Below, piece by piece: positions 1 to 5,222 of a DNA stretch of 5,387 nucleotides (the first letter of the stretch is position 1; every line of letters begins with the position of its first letter). The position numbers were made by a program, and so were the translations under genes. Source of the stretch: Oscillospiraceae bacterium (GTDB lineage: Bacteria; Bacillota; Clostridia; Oscillospirales; Oscillospiraceae); the NCBI GenBank assembly GCA_017458025.1, contig JAFTGG010000146.1, forward strand, positions 1 to 5,387, in the 5' to 3' direction. The notes below the pieces were generated by a model. The model was not told the origin of the DNA. It ran no database searches and worked only from the letters and a program-made list of their open reading frames with translations.

Positions 1-1
1 C

Positions 2-1399
2 AATGGATATTTTGAGAGCGGCTACGCCGACCGCATCACCTACTTCGACGCGTTCTTCCGCACGGTGCCCGACAAGGGCGGCTTTGCCATCGCAGCGGGG
101 CTGGAGCAGCTCATCGACTACATCGAGGATCTGCATTTCACCGAGGAGGACATCGCGTATCTCCGCGGCAGGCGTCTGTTCAGTGAGAAGTTCCTCGACT
201 ATCTCCGCGACTTTAAGATCACCGGCGACATCTGGGCGATCCCCGAGGGCACGCCGGTCTTCCCGCGGGAGCCGATGGTCACCGTCCGCGCCCGCGCCAT
301 CGAGGCGCAGCTCATTGAGACGTTCACGCTGCTGACCCTCAACCACCAGAGCCTGGTTGCCACCAAGGCGAACCGCATCGTCCGCGCCGCGAAGGGCAGG
401 GCGGTGATGGAGTTCGGCTCCCGCCGCGCGCAGGGCAGCGCCGCCGCCATCGACGGCGCGCGCGCCGCGTATATCGCGGGCTGCGTCGGCACGGCCTGCA
501 CCATCTCCGACCAGCTCTACGGTACGCCGGCGCTCGGTACGATGGCGCACGCGTGGGTGCAGATGTTCGATTCCGAGTACGAGGCGTTCAAAACCTACTG
601 CGAGCTGTACCCGACGAACGCGACGCTGCTCGTCGATACCTATAACACGCTTAAGTCGGGTATCCCGAACGCGATCCGCGCGTTCAACGAGGTTTTAAGA
701 CCCAGGGGCATCACCAAGTGCGGTATTCGCCTCGACTCCGGCGATATCTCGTACCTCACCCGCGAGGCGCTCAAGATGCTTGACGACGCGGGCTGGGAGA
801 CCTGCAAGATTACGGTGTCCAACTCGCTCGACGAGTATCTGATCCGCGATCTGTGGCTGCAGGAGGCGCAGGTCGACGCGTTCGGCGTGGGCGAGCGGCT
901 CATTACCGCCAAGAGCGAGCCGGTGTTCGGCGGGGTCTACAAGCTCGTCGCCGTGGAGAACGACGCGGGCGAGGTAATCCCGAAGATCAAGATCAGCGAG
1001 AACGTCGGCAAGATCACGACGCCGCATTTTAAGAAGCTCTACCGCCTTTACGACAAACAGAGCGGCATGGCGATCGCGGACTACCTCGGCGTGTACGACG
1101 AGACGCTGGACGAGAGCGAGCCGCTGACGCTGTTCGACCCCGAGGCGACGTGGAAGCGCAAGACCGTGCGCGATTTCGCCGCGCGCGAGCTGCTTACGCC
1201 CATCTACAAGGACGGCAGGCTGGTCTACGACCGTCCGGCGCTCGACGACATCAAGGAGTACTGCGCGGCGCAGGTCGACACGCTATGGGGCGAGTACAAG
1301 CGCTTCGAGAATCCGCAGACCTACTATGTGGACCTCTCGCAAAAGCTCTATGACATCAGACAGGGCCTGCTGCACGAGAACGGCGGCCGGAACGAGTAA
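2..1399 (+). CDS. pncB: Nicotinate phosphoribosyltransferase, 5' end missing
   Basis: The enzyme joins nicotinate to PRPP, with ATP hydrolysis, to give nicotinate mononucleotide in the Preiss-Handler route of NAD salvage; it is cytoplasmic. The frame is open from base 2 (NGYFESGYADRITYFDAFFR), so the gene begins before the window; the GTG at 65 is an internal valine, not the start. 465 codons are present, and a family member is usually near 480-490, so roughly 15-20 N-terminal residues are lost. Family landmarks are EFGSRRAQG (410-436), the GTMAHAW histidine that is phosphorylated in characterised homologues (codon 548-550), IRLDSGD (725-745) and the phosphate-binding stretch FGVGERLITAKSEPVFGGVY (881-940). 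By my count 46 of the 55 codons from 65 onward end in G or C. It stops at TAA 1397-1399, 15 bases before the next gene with no terminator between, so co-transcription is likely. The identity is secure. Confidence 0.95.
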   Translation, partial: NGYFESGYADRITYFDAFFRTVPDKGGFAIAAGLEQLIDYIEDLHFTEEDIAYLRGRRLFSEKFLDYLRDFKITGDIWAIPEGTPVFPREPMVTVRARAIEAQLIETFTLLTLNHQSLVATKANRIVRAAKGRAVMEFGSRRAQGSAAAIDGARAAYIAGCVGTACTISDQLYGTPALGTMAHAWVQMFDSEYEAFKTYCELYPTNATLLVDTYNTLKSGIPNAIRAFNEVLRPRGITKCGIRLDSGDISYLTREALKMLDDAGWETCKITVSNSLDEYLIRDLWLQEAQVDAFGVGERLITAKSEPVFGGVYKLVAVENDAGEVIPKIKISENVGKITTPHFKKLYRLYDKQSGMAIADYLGVYDETLDESEPLTLFDPEATWKRKTVRDFAARELLTPIYKDGRLVYDRPALDDIKEYCAAQVDTLWGEYKRFENPQTYYVDLSQKLYDIRQGLLHENGGRNE

Positions 1400-1414
1400 G
1401 AAAGGACGGACGTT

Positions 1415-2962
1415 ATGGCGGGTTTGCAGCAACGGGGAGAGCGCCGCATCGCCGCGGCGCTGCGCATCGCGCTCGCCGTGGCGCTGCTTTTGCTGCAGAT
1501 CGCCGTCGTTGTGGCGCTGGCGTATCTGCTCGAACAGCGCGCCGCCATCGTCTACGCCATGCTTCAGATCGGCGGCCTGATCGCCGCCGTCAGCATCTAC
1601 AACCAGCGCGGCGACGCGATGTACAAATTTACATGGATCATACTGATCCTGACGGTGCCGGTGACGGGGCTGATCCTCTATCTGCTCTGGGGCGGCAATA
1701 CGCAGCGCAGGCGCCTGCGGCGCGCCGCGTCCCGCCGCGCCGAGGAGCCGGAGAGCGTACGTATGCGCGGCGACCTGAACGCAGACAAGCTCGCGCGCAC
1801 GTCGCCGTCATGGGCGCGGCTTGCGAACAGCCTGCGCCGCCGCGGCTTTTTGGTTTACGGCAACACGAAAGCGGCGTATCTGCCGGAGGGCAAGCTTCTG
1901 CTCGACGATCTGATCGAGCGCTGCGAAAAGGCGGAGCGCTTCATCTTCCTCGAATATTTCATTCTCGCCGAGGGCAAGGTCTGGGACCGTCTCTCCGCCG
2001 CGCTCTGCGACCGCTCGCGCGCAGGCGTCGAGGTCAAGGTCATTTTCGACGACTTCGGCAACATCAAGCGCTTTCGCGGCGAGGAGCTGGAGCGGCTGCG
2101 CGCGGAGGGCGTCGAGGTGATCGTGTTCAATCCGGTGCACCGCTACGTCAACCGCCTCTACTTCAACTACCGCGACCACCGCAAGCTCGCGAGTATCGAC
2201 GGAGATATTGTCTACATCGGCGGCGTCAACGTCGCGGACGAGTACGCGAACCTCATCACGCGCTTCGGCTATTGGAAGGACAGCGGCGCGCGGCTTGAGG
2301 GCGAGGGCGCGTGGGGCCTGACGGCGGCGTTCATTGATATGTGGCGCTTTCTCGGCGGGGAGACGCACCACGAGCGCGACTACTACCGTCCCCACGGCGA
2401 AACGCGCGCGGAGGGCTGGTGCCAGCCGTTCACCGACGGGCCGCAGAACAATCCGGACAATCCCGCGGAGGACACGTTCCTCCAGCTCATTTCAAACGCG
2501 AAGCGGTTTTTGTATATCACGACGCCGTACTTCGTTCCTGACGACGAGATGCTGCGCGCGCTGCGCATCGCGGGCGACGGCGGCGTGGACGTGCGGCTGA
2601 TGCTGCCGGACATTCCCGACCATCGCTACACCGACCTCGTCGCGGAGTCGCATTTTGGCGACCTGCTGGAGCATGGCGTGAAGATCTACCGCTACACGCC
2701 GGGTTTTCTGCACCAGAAGACCGTCATGGTCGATCGCGAGGTCGCGTTCGTCGGCTCGGTCAACATGGACTACCGCAGCTTTGAGCTGCACTATGAATGC
2801 GGCGCGCTGCTCTACGGGTCCGCCGCGATTGAGGAGCTGCTGGAGGATATGGACGCGATCGTGGAGCAGAGCCACGCCGTGACGATGGAGGAGTGGCGGC
2901 GGCGCAAATGGTACCGACGGCTCGTCGAGCCGCTGCTCCGCATCTTCGCGATTTGGATGTAA
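1415..2962 (+). CDS. cls: Cardiolipin synthase (phospholipase D superfamily)
   Basis: This membrane enzyme condenses two phosphatidylglycerols into cardiolipin plus glycerol. The 515-residue length is normal for Firmicute Cls. Hydrophobic segments at about residues 18-39, 44-61 and 72-92 form the membrane anchor; the last (WIILILTVPVTGLILYLLWG) is typical of the PLDc_N domain. Two HKD catalytic motifs follow: HRKLASID (H255, K257, D262), trailed by GGVNVADEY, and HQKTVMVD (H433, K435, D440), trailed by GSVNMDYRSF. Both are intact, so an active enzyme is expected. The ATG at 1415 is supported by AAAGGACGG at 1401-1409. It follows pncB by 15 bases, probably in one transcript; the two products share no pathway that I can see, so the pairing may be incidental. 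A strong terminator follows the stop codon. The exact substrate, such as phosphatidylethanolamine as partner, cannot be read from the sequence. Confidence 0.94.
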   Translation: MAGLQQRGERRIAAALRIALAVALLLLQIAVVVALAYLLEQRAAIVYAMLQIGGLIAAVSIYNQRGDAMYKFTWIILILTVPVTGLILYLLWGGNTQRRRLRRAASRRAEEPESVRMRGDLNADKLARTSPSWARLANSLRRRGFLVYGNTKAAYLPEGKLLLDDLIERCEKAERFIFLEYFILAEGKVWDRLSAALCDRSRAGVEVKVIFDDFGNIKRFRGEELERLRAEGVEVIVFNPVHRYVNRLYFNYRDHRKLASIDGDIVYIGGVNVADEYANLITRFGYWKDSGARLEGEGAWGLTAAFIDMWRFLGGETHHERDYYRPHGETRAEGWCQPFTDGPQNNPDNPAEDTFLQLISNAKRFLYITTPYFVPDDEMLRALRIAGDGGVDVRLMLPDIPDHRYTDLVAESHFGDLLEHGVKIYRYTPGFLHQKTVMVDREVAFVGSVNMDYRSFELHYECGALLYGSAAIEELLEDMDAIVEQSHAVTMEEWRRRKWYRRLVEPLLRIFAIWM

Positions 2963-2982
2963 AACAAGGCCAGTATTAAGAA

Positions 2983-3012
2983 CCCCGAAGCCGTAGGCTT
3001 CGGGGCTTTTTT
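2983..3012 (+). terminator. Rho-independent terminator of the pncB-cls unit
   Basis: A perfect 10-bp stem, CCCCGAAGCC (2983-2992) and GGCTTCGGGG (2996-3005), has a GTA loop and is followed by CTTTTTT (3006-3012). It lies 20 bases after the cls stop. The convergent minus-strand gene ends at 3011, inside the T tract, so the hairpin may also stop that transcript. On the minus strand, however, the sequence after the stem is only GGTTCTT, a weak U tract. Confidence 0.9.
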
Positions 3013-4306
3013 ATGCCGCGTTGATGTTGAACCGCGCCGTGTAGGCGGTGAAGACAGGGTCGTTTACCGTGACCGTGAGCTGGAACGGCCCGACGTGGTC
3101 GAGGCCGATGCAGCACCGCGCCGCGCAGGTCTCGCCGACAGGCGTCGGGCGCGGCTCGCTGTCCACGCGGTTGGGATAGGCGTAGCCGATCTTGCCCGCG
3201 CTGTCTAGCACAATTTCGTCGACGGCGATGTAGATGCCGTCCGAGCTTTCCGAGCGGTAGCCGAGGTTGGTGTAGGTATAGTCCACATAGTATACGGCAG
3301 CCGGGGAGGTTTTCGCGTCCGGATTCCGGTCCTTCGTTTCGGCGACGCCCGTGATCGTCACGGCGCAGAGCCCGTCGACCGTCCATGTCTCGCCGACACC
3401 GAACGTCTCGCCTTGCCGCGCGGCGAGCAGCTTGTCAAGCTCCGCGGCCTCATAGTACGCGACGCGGATCGCGGGCAGGGTCACGGACTCGCCGGACGGC
3501 AGCGTGTAGCTCTCCGAGCCGGCGCACTCGCCGTAGACGGTGATCTCGTCGCCGGCGCGCAGAACGCTTTCGCCGTCCGCAGGCGTATAGGCGGCGTACC
3601 AGGTGCCGGAGCCGAGACCGGCGTCCAGATCAATCTGGTCGATGTGGAAGACGACGGTACCGCCGTAAACCAGCTCCGTCACCGTGCCGGAGAACGTGAG
3701 CCGATCGCCCTCGTAGCGTTTGGCGTCGCGCGAGACGAGCGCGTACGTCGCCGCTTTGCACGACGCGATGTACGCCTCCCGCGTTTCCCCGCCGCTGTCT
3801 TTCTTGCCGAGCAGCGTCCGCGCGCCGAAAAAGACGCCGACCGCCAGTGCGGCGACAAGCGGCAGCAGGAGCCACCGGCGCTTCTTGGGCTTGGCTTTCG
3901 CCGACTGCGGCTTTGCCGCGGCCGGCGGCGCGGGCCGCTCTGTGGGAGCGGCTTTCTCTGCGGGAGAGGGCTTTTCCGCGGGCGCGGGTTCCTCCGTGGA
4001 CGCTGTTTCTTCCACGGGAGTGTTTTTCTCCGCAGGCACGTTTTCTTCCGCGGGAGTTTTTTCCTCTGCAGGCGCGGTTTCCTTCGTGGGTGCAGCTTTC
4101 TCCGTGGGCGCGGGCTCCTCCGCGCCGGACGCCGCGTGGGGGTCCTTGCCGCAGTAGCGGCACTGCTTTGAGTTTTTTAGAATGTATTTTCCGCAGGACG
4201 GGCAGCGTATGACCTTTGAGCCGTCCGTCAAGGGCTTTTCGCAGGACGGGCAGCGTTCCGCGTCGTCGGATATGGCGTTTCTGCAATATACGCACCAAGC
4301 CATCAT
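3011..4306 (-). CDS. Membrane-anchored double zinc-ribbon protein with two extracellular beta domains
   Basis: No function is recognised; the architecture is clear. Residues 5-22 and 35-52 are two zinc ribbons, each CxxC-x10-CxxC (C5, C8, C19, C22; C35, C38, C49, C52). Residues 66-125 are ten hexapeptides of the APAEEK type, acidic and proline-rich. KPKKRR (139-144) precedes one membrane helix (about 145-166), so the ribbons should be cytoplasmic and residues 170-431 outside. About 177-285 (YIASCK...FSGTVTEL...GDEITVYGE) resembles OB-fold-like domains seen in clostridial lipoproteins. About 300-431 (FGVGETWTV...VYYVDYTYTNLG) resembles the Ig-like DUF4352/DUF5067 group. Such proteins are common in Clostridia and largely uncharacterised; a sensing or envelope role is inference. 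The gene is convergent with cls. Starts ATG-ATG at 4306 and 4303 both fit the strong ribosome site. I see no convincing promoter between 4307 and 4401. Confidence 0.85.
   Translation of the reverse strand: MMAWCVYCRNAISDDAERCPSCEKPLTDGSKVIRCPSCGKYILKNSKQCRYCGKDPHAASGAEEPAPTEKAAPTKETAPAEEKTPAEENVPAEKNTPVEETASTEEPAPAEKPSPAEKAAPTERPAPPAAAKPQSAKAKPKKRRWLLLPLVAALAVGVFFGARTLLGKKDSGGETREAYIASCKAATYALVSRDAKRYEGDRLTFSGTVTELVYGGTVVFHIDQIDLDAGLGSGTWYAAYTPADGESVLRAGDEITVYGECAGSESYTLPSGESVTLPAIRVAYYEAAELDKLLAARQGETFGVGETWTVDGLCAVTITGVAETKDRNPDAKTSPAAVYYVDYTYTNLGYRSESSDGIYIAVDEIVLDSAGKIGYAYPNRVDSEPRPTPVGETCAARCCIGLDHVGPFQLTVTVNDPVFTAYTARFNINAA
3932..4111 (-). repeat. Ten tandem 18-base units coding acidic/proline hexapeptides
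   Basis: The region encodes ten consecutive hexapeptides: APTEKA, APTKET, APAEEK, TPAEEN, VPAEKN, TPVEET, ASTEEP, APAEKP, SPAEKA, APTERP. Proline holds position 2 in all but one unit (ASTEEP), and glutamate or lysine holds positions 4 and 5 in most. The copies differ at the DNA level, so they are an old or diversifying repeat rather than a fresh expansion. The segment links the cytoplasmic zinc ribbons to the membrane helix and is probably extended and flexible. Confidence 0.85.
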
Positions 4307-4308
4307 GG

Positions 4309-4317
4309 ATCACCTCC
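4309..4317 (-). promoter_or_regulatory. Strong Shine-Dalgarno of the zinc-ribbon gene
   Basis: The minus strand reads GGAGGTGAT, nearly the full anti-Shine-Dalgarno complement. The GGAGG core ends 6 bases before the ATG at 4306 and 9 bases before the second ATG at 4303. It therefore fixes the start to this pair but does not choose between them. Confidence 0.8.
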
Positions 4318-4401
4318 GCAGTTGCGACATTGAGACTGTTATGGCGTTCTTGCCGCTGAACAGGCGTTTTGCAGCGGAAAACATGCCGCGCTTTTGTACG
4401 G

Positions 4402-4431
4402 AAAAAGCCGTCAATCGGACGATTGACGGCT
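4402..4431 (-). terminator. Rho-independent terminator of the tRNA-Gln gene
   Basis: On the minus strand, AGCCGTCAATCG pairs with CGATTGACGGCT (4420-4431 with 4406-4417) around a very tight centre, and TTTTT follows (4402-4406). It begins six bases past the CCA end of the tRNA. It separates the tRNA transcript from the zinc-ribbon gene downstream, so that gene probably needs its own promoter or depends on read-through. Confidence 0.88.
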
Positions 4432-4436
4432 CCTTT

Positions 4437-4510
4437 TGGCAGCGGGTGAAGGATTCGAACCCTCACAAACGGAGTCAGAGTCCGGTGTGCTACCATTACA
4501 CAAACCCGCT
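4437..4510 (-). tRNA. tRNA-Gln, anticodon CTG, CCA encoded
   Basis: This is a 74-base cloverleaf on the minus strand. The acceptor arm AGCGGGT pairs fully with ACCCGCT, followed by discriminator G and an encoded CCA (4437-4439). The D arm is GTG-TAATGGTAG-CAC and holds the usual GG. The anticodon loop is CTCTGAC with CTG at 4478-4476, reading the glutamine codon CAG. The T arm is GAGGG-TTCGAAT-CCTTC with one G-U pair. The base pair 27-43 is a C-U mismatch, leaving four pairs in the anticodon stem. In most Firmicutes this tRNA is charged through Glu-tRNA-Gln and GatCAB; whether that holds here is not visible. Confidence 0.93.
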
Positions 4511-4511
4511 A

Positions 4512-4531
4512 AGTGTTCGTTAGCGAACACT
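4512..4531. repeat. 8-bp inverted repeat in the tRNA-Gln leader
   Basis: AGTGTTCG (4512-4519) and CGAACACT (4524-4531) flank an asymmetric TTAG centre. The repeat lies between the tRNA promoter and the mature 5' end and covers the expected transcription start near 4528. It could be a leader-RNA hairpin, an operator, or a recombinase core site at the border of the mobile element. It is not an SOS box: the half sites are in the order GTTC...GAAC, not GAAC-N4-GTTC. Confidence 0.7.
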
Positions 4532-4534
4532 CTT

Positions 4535-4562
4535 ATTATACAGATGCCGAACGATTTGTCAA
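4535..4562 (-). promoter_or_regulatory. Sigma-70-type promoter of tRNA-Gln
   Basis: The minus strand carries TTGACA (4562-4557) and TATAAT (4540-4535), both exact consensus hexamers, 16 bases apart. Transcription would begin near 4528 and give a leader of about 18 bases before the mature tRNA. The match is strong enough to expect constitutive high expression. Confidence 0.88.
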
Positions 4563-4611
4563 GGGGTTTATAAAAGAAATTCCACAAGTGTGCGTTTATA
4601 CTCCTAGTTGA

Positions 4612-4634
4612 ACAGCGGAAGATCGCTGTATCTT
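4612..4634 (+). promoter_or_regulatory. Two overlapping, mutually exclusive small hairpins in the leader of the ssDNA-binding gene
   Basis: ACAGCG (4612-4617) can pair with CGCTGT (4624-4629). Alternatively AAGAT (4619-4623) can pair with ATCTT (4630-4634), whose loop is the 3' arm of the first hairpin. They cannot form together. The second ends just before the ribosome site AGAGGAAGG (4637-4645). A switch is only a possibility; the stems are short. Upstream, TATACT (4597-4602) is a fair -10 box but lacks a good -35. Confidence 0.35.
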
Positions 4635-4656
4635 ACAGAGGAAGGAATATTGCAAC

Positions 4657-4893
4657 ATGAAAATCAAAGTCTATGGCAAAGCGCATCGCGAGGGCACGAA
4701 TCGCAAGACGGGCAAGCTCTACAACTTCAACGCCGTGTACTACCTCGGCAAAGCGTCCGACGTTGAGGGCAATACCTCGGAGCAGCTTTTCCTTGACCCC
4801 GTGGAATATCCGCTTGAGACCATTCACGTCGGCAAGGAATACAACGTCGAGTTCAACCAGCGCGGCTATGTCGTGGAGTTAACGCCCGTATGA
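4657..4893 (+). CDS. Small ssDNA-binding-like protein (filamentous phage gpV type, inferred)
   Basis: This is a 78-residue soluble protein with no signal or membrane segment. Its pattern suggests a small beta-barrel. The stretch EGTNRKTGKLYNFNAVYYL (residues 12-30) resembles the M13 gene V protein region around SGVSRQGKPYSLNEQLCYV as I remember it. The C-terminal part, VGKEYNVEFNQRGYVVELTP, also fits an OB-type fold. Gene V proteins coat single-stranded DNA made by rolling-circle replication, which matches the neighbouring origin and Rep gene. The ATG at 4657 has AGAGGAAGG at 4637-4645, about 11 bases away. About 59 of 78 codons end in G or C, between the host genes and rep. The TGA stop overlaps an ATG (ATGA at 4890-4893). 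That it is a real gene is likely; the ssDNA-binding role is inference from weak similarity and context. Confidence 0.75.
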   Translation: MKIKVYGKAHREGTNRKTGKLYNFNAVYYLGKASDVEGNTSEQLFLDPVEYPLETIHVGKEYNVEFNQRGYVVELTPV

Positions 4894-4909
4894 CGCGCCG
4901 CGCGGCGGC

Positions 4910-5038
4910 GTGATACAAACGCTTTCGGACGGTTCATGTCCTTATTACGGCGGCGAGTTCTGTCGCGAGAAGTGTAAAGTCCGTCCGTGGTGTATCCATC
5001 TGCGCCGAGATCCCCCGCGAGAATCCGCGCCGCGATAG
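4910..5038 (+). CDS. Possible 42-residue cysteine-rich protein
   Basis: This frame starts with GTG at 4910 and ends with TAG at 5036-5038. Residues 9-28 read SCPYYGGEFCREKCKVRPWC, with C10, C18, C22 and C28; the spacing could bind one zinc. The tail is basic and arginine-rich. GTG is the only standard start between the upstream stop (4880-4882) and the cysteines, and it has no good ribosome site. It could be reached by reinitiation: ATGA at 4890-4893 links the ssDNA-binding gene to a 7-codon frame (MTRRAAA) that ends at TGA 4911-4913, overlapping this GTG. Its last codons lie inside the GC hairpin next to the origin. The family is not recognised; a chance frame is the alternative. Confidence 0.4.
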   Translation: MIQTLSDGSCPYYGGEFCREKCKVRPWCIHLRRDPPRESAPR

Positions 5039-5045
5039 CGGCGCG
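5026..5045. repeat. GC-only 8-bp hairpin with GATA loop abutting the origin stem
   Basis: CGCGCCGC (5026-5033) pairs perfectly with GCGGCGCG (5038-5045) across GATA. Its last base touches the first base of the origin stem, so the two hairpins could stack end to end as a double cruciform. No T tract follows, so it is not a terminator. It could help extrude the origin stem or mark the site for Rep. Confidence 0.75.
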
Positions 5046-5079
5046 AAGTGCAGGGGGTTCAGTATTACCCCCTGCACTT
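5046..5079 (+). other. Putative rolling-circle origin: stem-loop with CRESS-type nonanucleotide CAGTATTAC
   Basis: A perfect 13-bp stem, AAGTGCAGGGGGT (5046-5058) and ACCCCCTGCACTT (5067-5079), carries the 8-base loop TCAGTATT. The loop and top of the stem spell CAGTATTAC (5060-5068). This matches the conserved nonanucleotide that Rep nicks in circoviruses, geminiviruses and relatives (TAGTATTAC, TAATATTAC), with cleavage expected between 5066 and 5067. The nicked strand is the coding strand of the rep gene that starts 156 bases further on. Alternative: with the TTTT after the stem it could act as a rho-independent terminator for the upstream genes; both roles may coexist. The nonanucleotide at the apex together with the adjacent Rep makes the origin reading much the stronger. 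Confidence 0.85.
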
Positions 5080-5093
5080 TTGTAGTTTTGTAG
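5078..5093 (+). repeat. Iteron-like direct repeat, two copies of TTTTGTAG
   Basis: TTTTGTAG occurs at 5078-5085 and 5086-5093, followed by the degenerate TTTGCTGG (5094-5101). The first copy overlaps the foot of the origin stem. In CRESS-DNA replicons, short tandem iterons beside the stem-loop are the binding sites of Rep. A weak promoter (TTGTAG at 5088-5093, CATAAA at 5111-5116, 17 apart) overlaps the second copy, which would allow Rep to repress its own gene; that part is speculative. Confidence 0.6.
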
Positions 5094-5222
5094 TTTGCTG
5101 GTTTCGGGCACATAAAAAAGCTGGCTCTAATGGGTCGCCACTTAAAAATGCTTTCCGGCAAAAAAATAGCTAAAGCGGTCATGTCGTGATGATAGCGCCG
5201 ACTTCATCGGAAGGGTGTCAAT
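5094..5222. other. Leader between origin and rep; no firm gene
   Basis: This AT-richer stretch holds a 19-codon frame (5130-5189, MGRHLKMLSGKKIAKAVMS) without a clear ribosome site, a TCTAAT box (5126-5131) lacking a good -35, and a weak bulged hairpin (5118-5143). Near its end, GGAAGGGTG (5209-5217) serves rep. I see nothing else that can be supported. Confidence 0.4.

Noticed and set aside
65..67. GTG at 65 as the start of the nicotinate phosphoribosyltransferase
   Set aside because: The frame stays open and family-like upstream to base 2 (ESGYADRITYFDAFFR), so the true start lies before the window.
3413..4212. Long plus-strand frames opposite the zinc-ribbon gene
   Set aside because: They are mirror products of the GC-rich repeat-bearing gene; their low-complexity Arg/Gly/Ser/Phe content reflects the antisense of the hexapeptide repeat.
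4353..4377. CCGCTG / CAGCGG inverted repeat as a riboswitch before the zinc-ribbon gene
   Set aside because: Six-base arms with a 13-base loop and no further conserved structure are too weak to support a regulatory RNA.
4512..4531. LexA/SOS operator in the tRNA leader
   Set aside because: The Gram-positive box is GAAC-N4-GTTC; here the half sites are inverted in order (GTTC...GAAC).
4599..4620. dif-like XerCD site at ACTCCTAG
   Set aside because: Only a few bases resemble the XerC half of dif and no XerD half follows.
5046..5093. Plain rho-independent terminator as the sole explanation of the 13-bp stem
   Set aside because: A terminator does not explain the CAGTATTAC apex, the iterons and the adjacent Rep; termination may be a second role.
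4866..5182. Minus-strand frames across the origin region
   Set aside because: They have no recognisable motifs or ribosome sites and run antisense through the hairpins and the ssDNA-binding gene.
5130..5189. 19-codon frame MGRHLKMLSGKKIAKAVMS before rep
   Set aside because: It is too short, lacks a clear ribosome site, and shows no motif that would separate it from chance.
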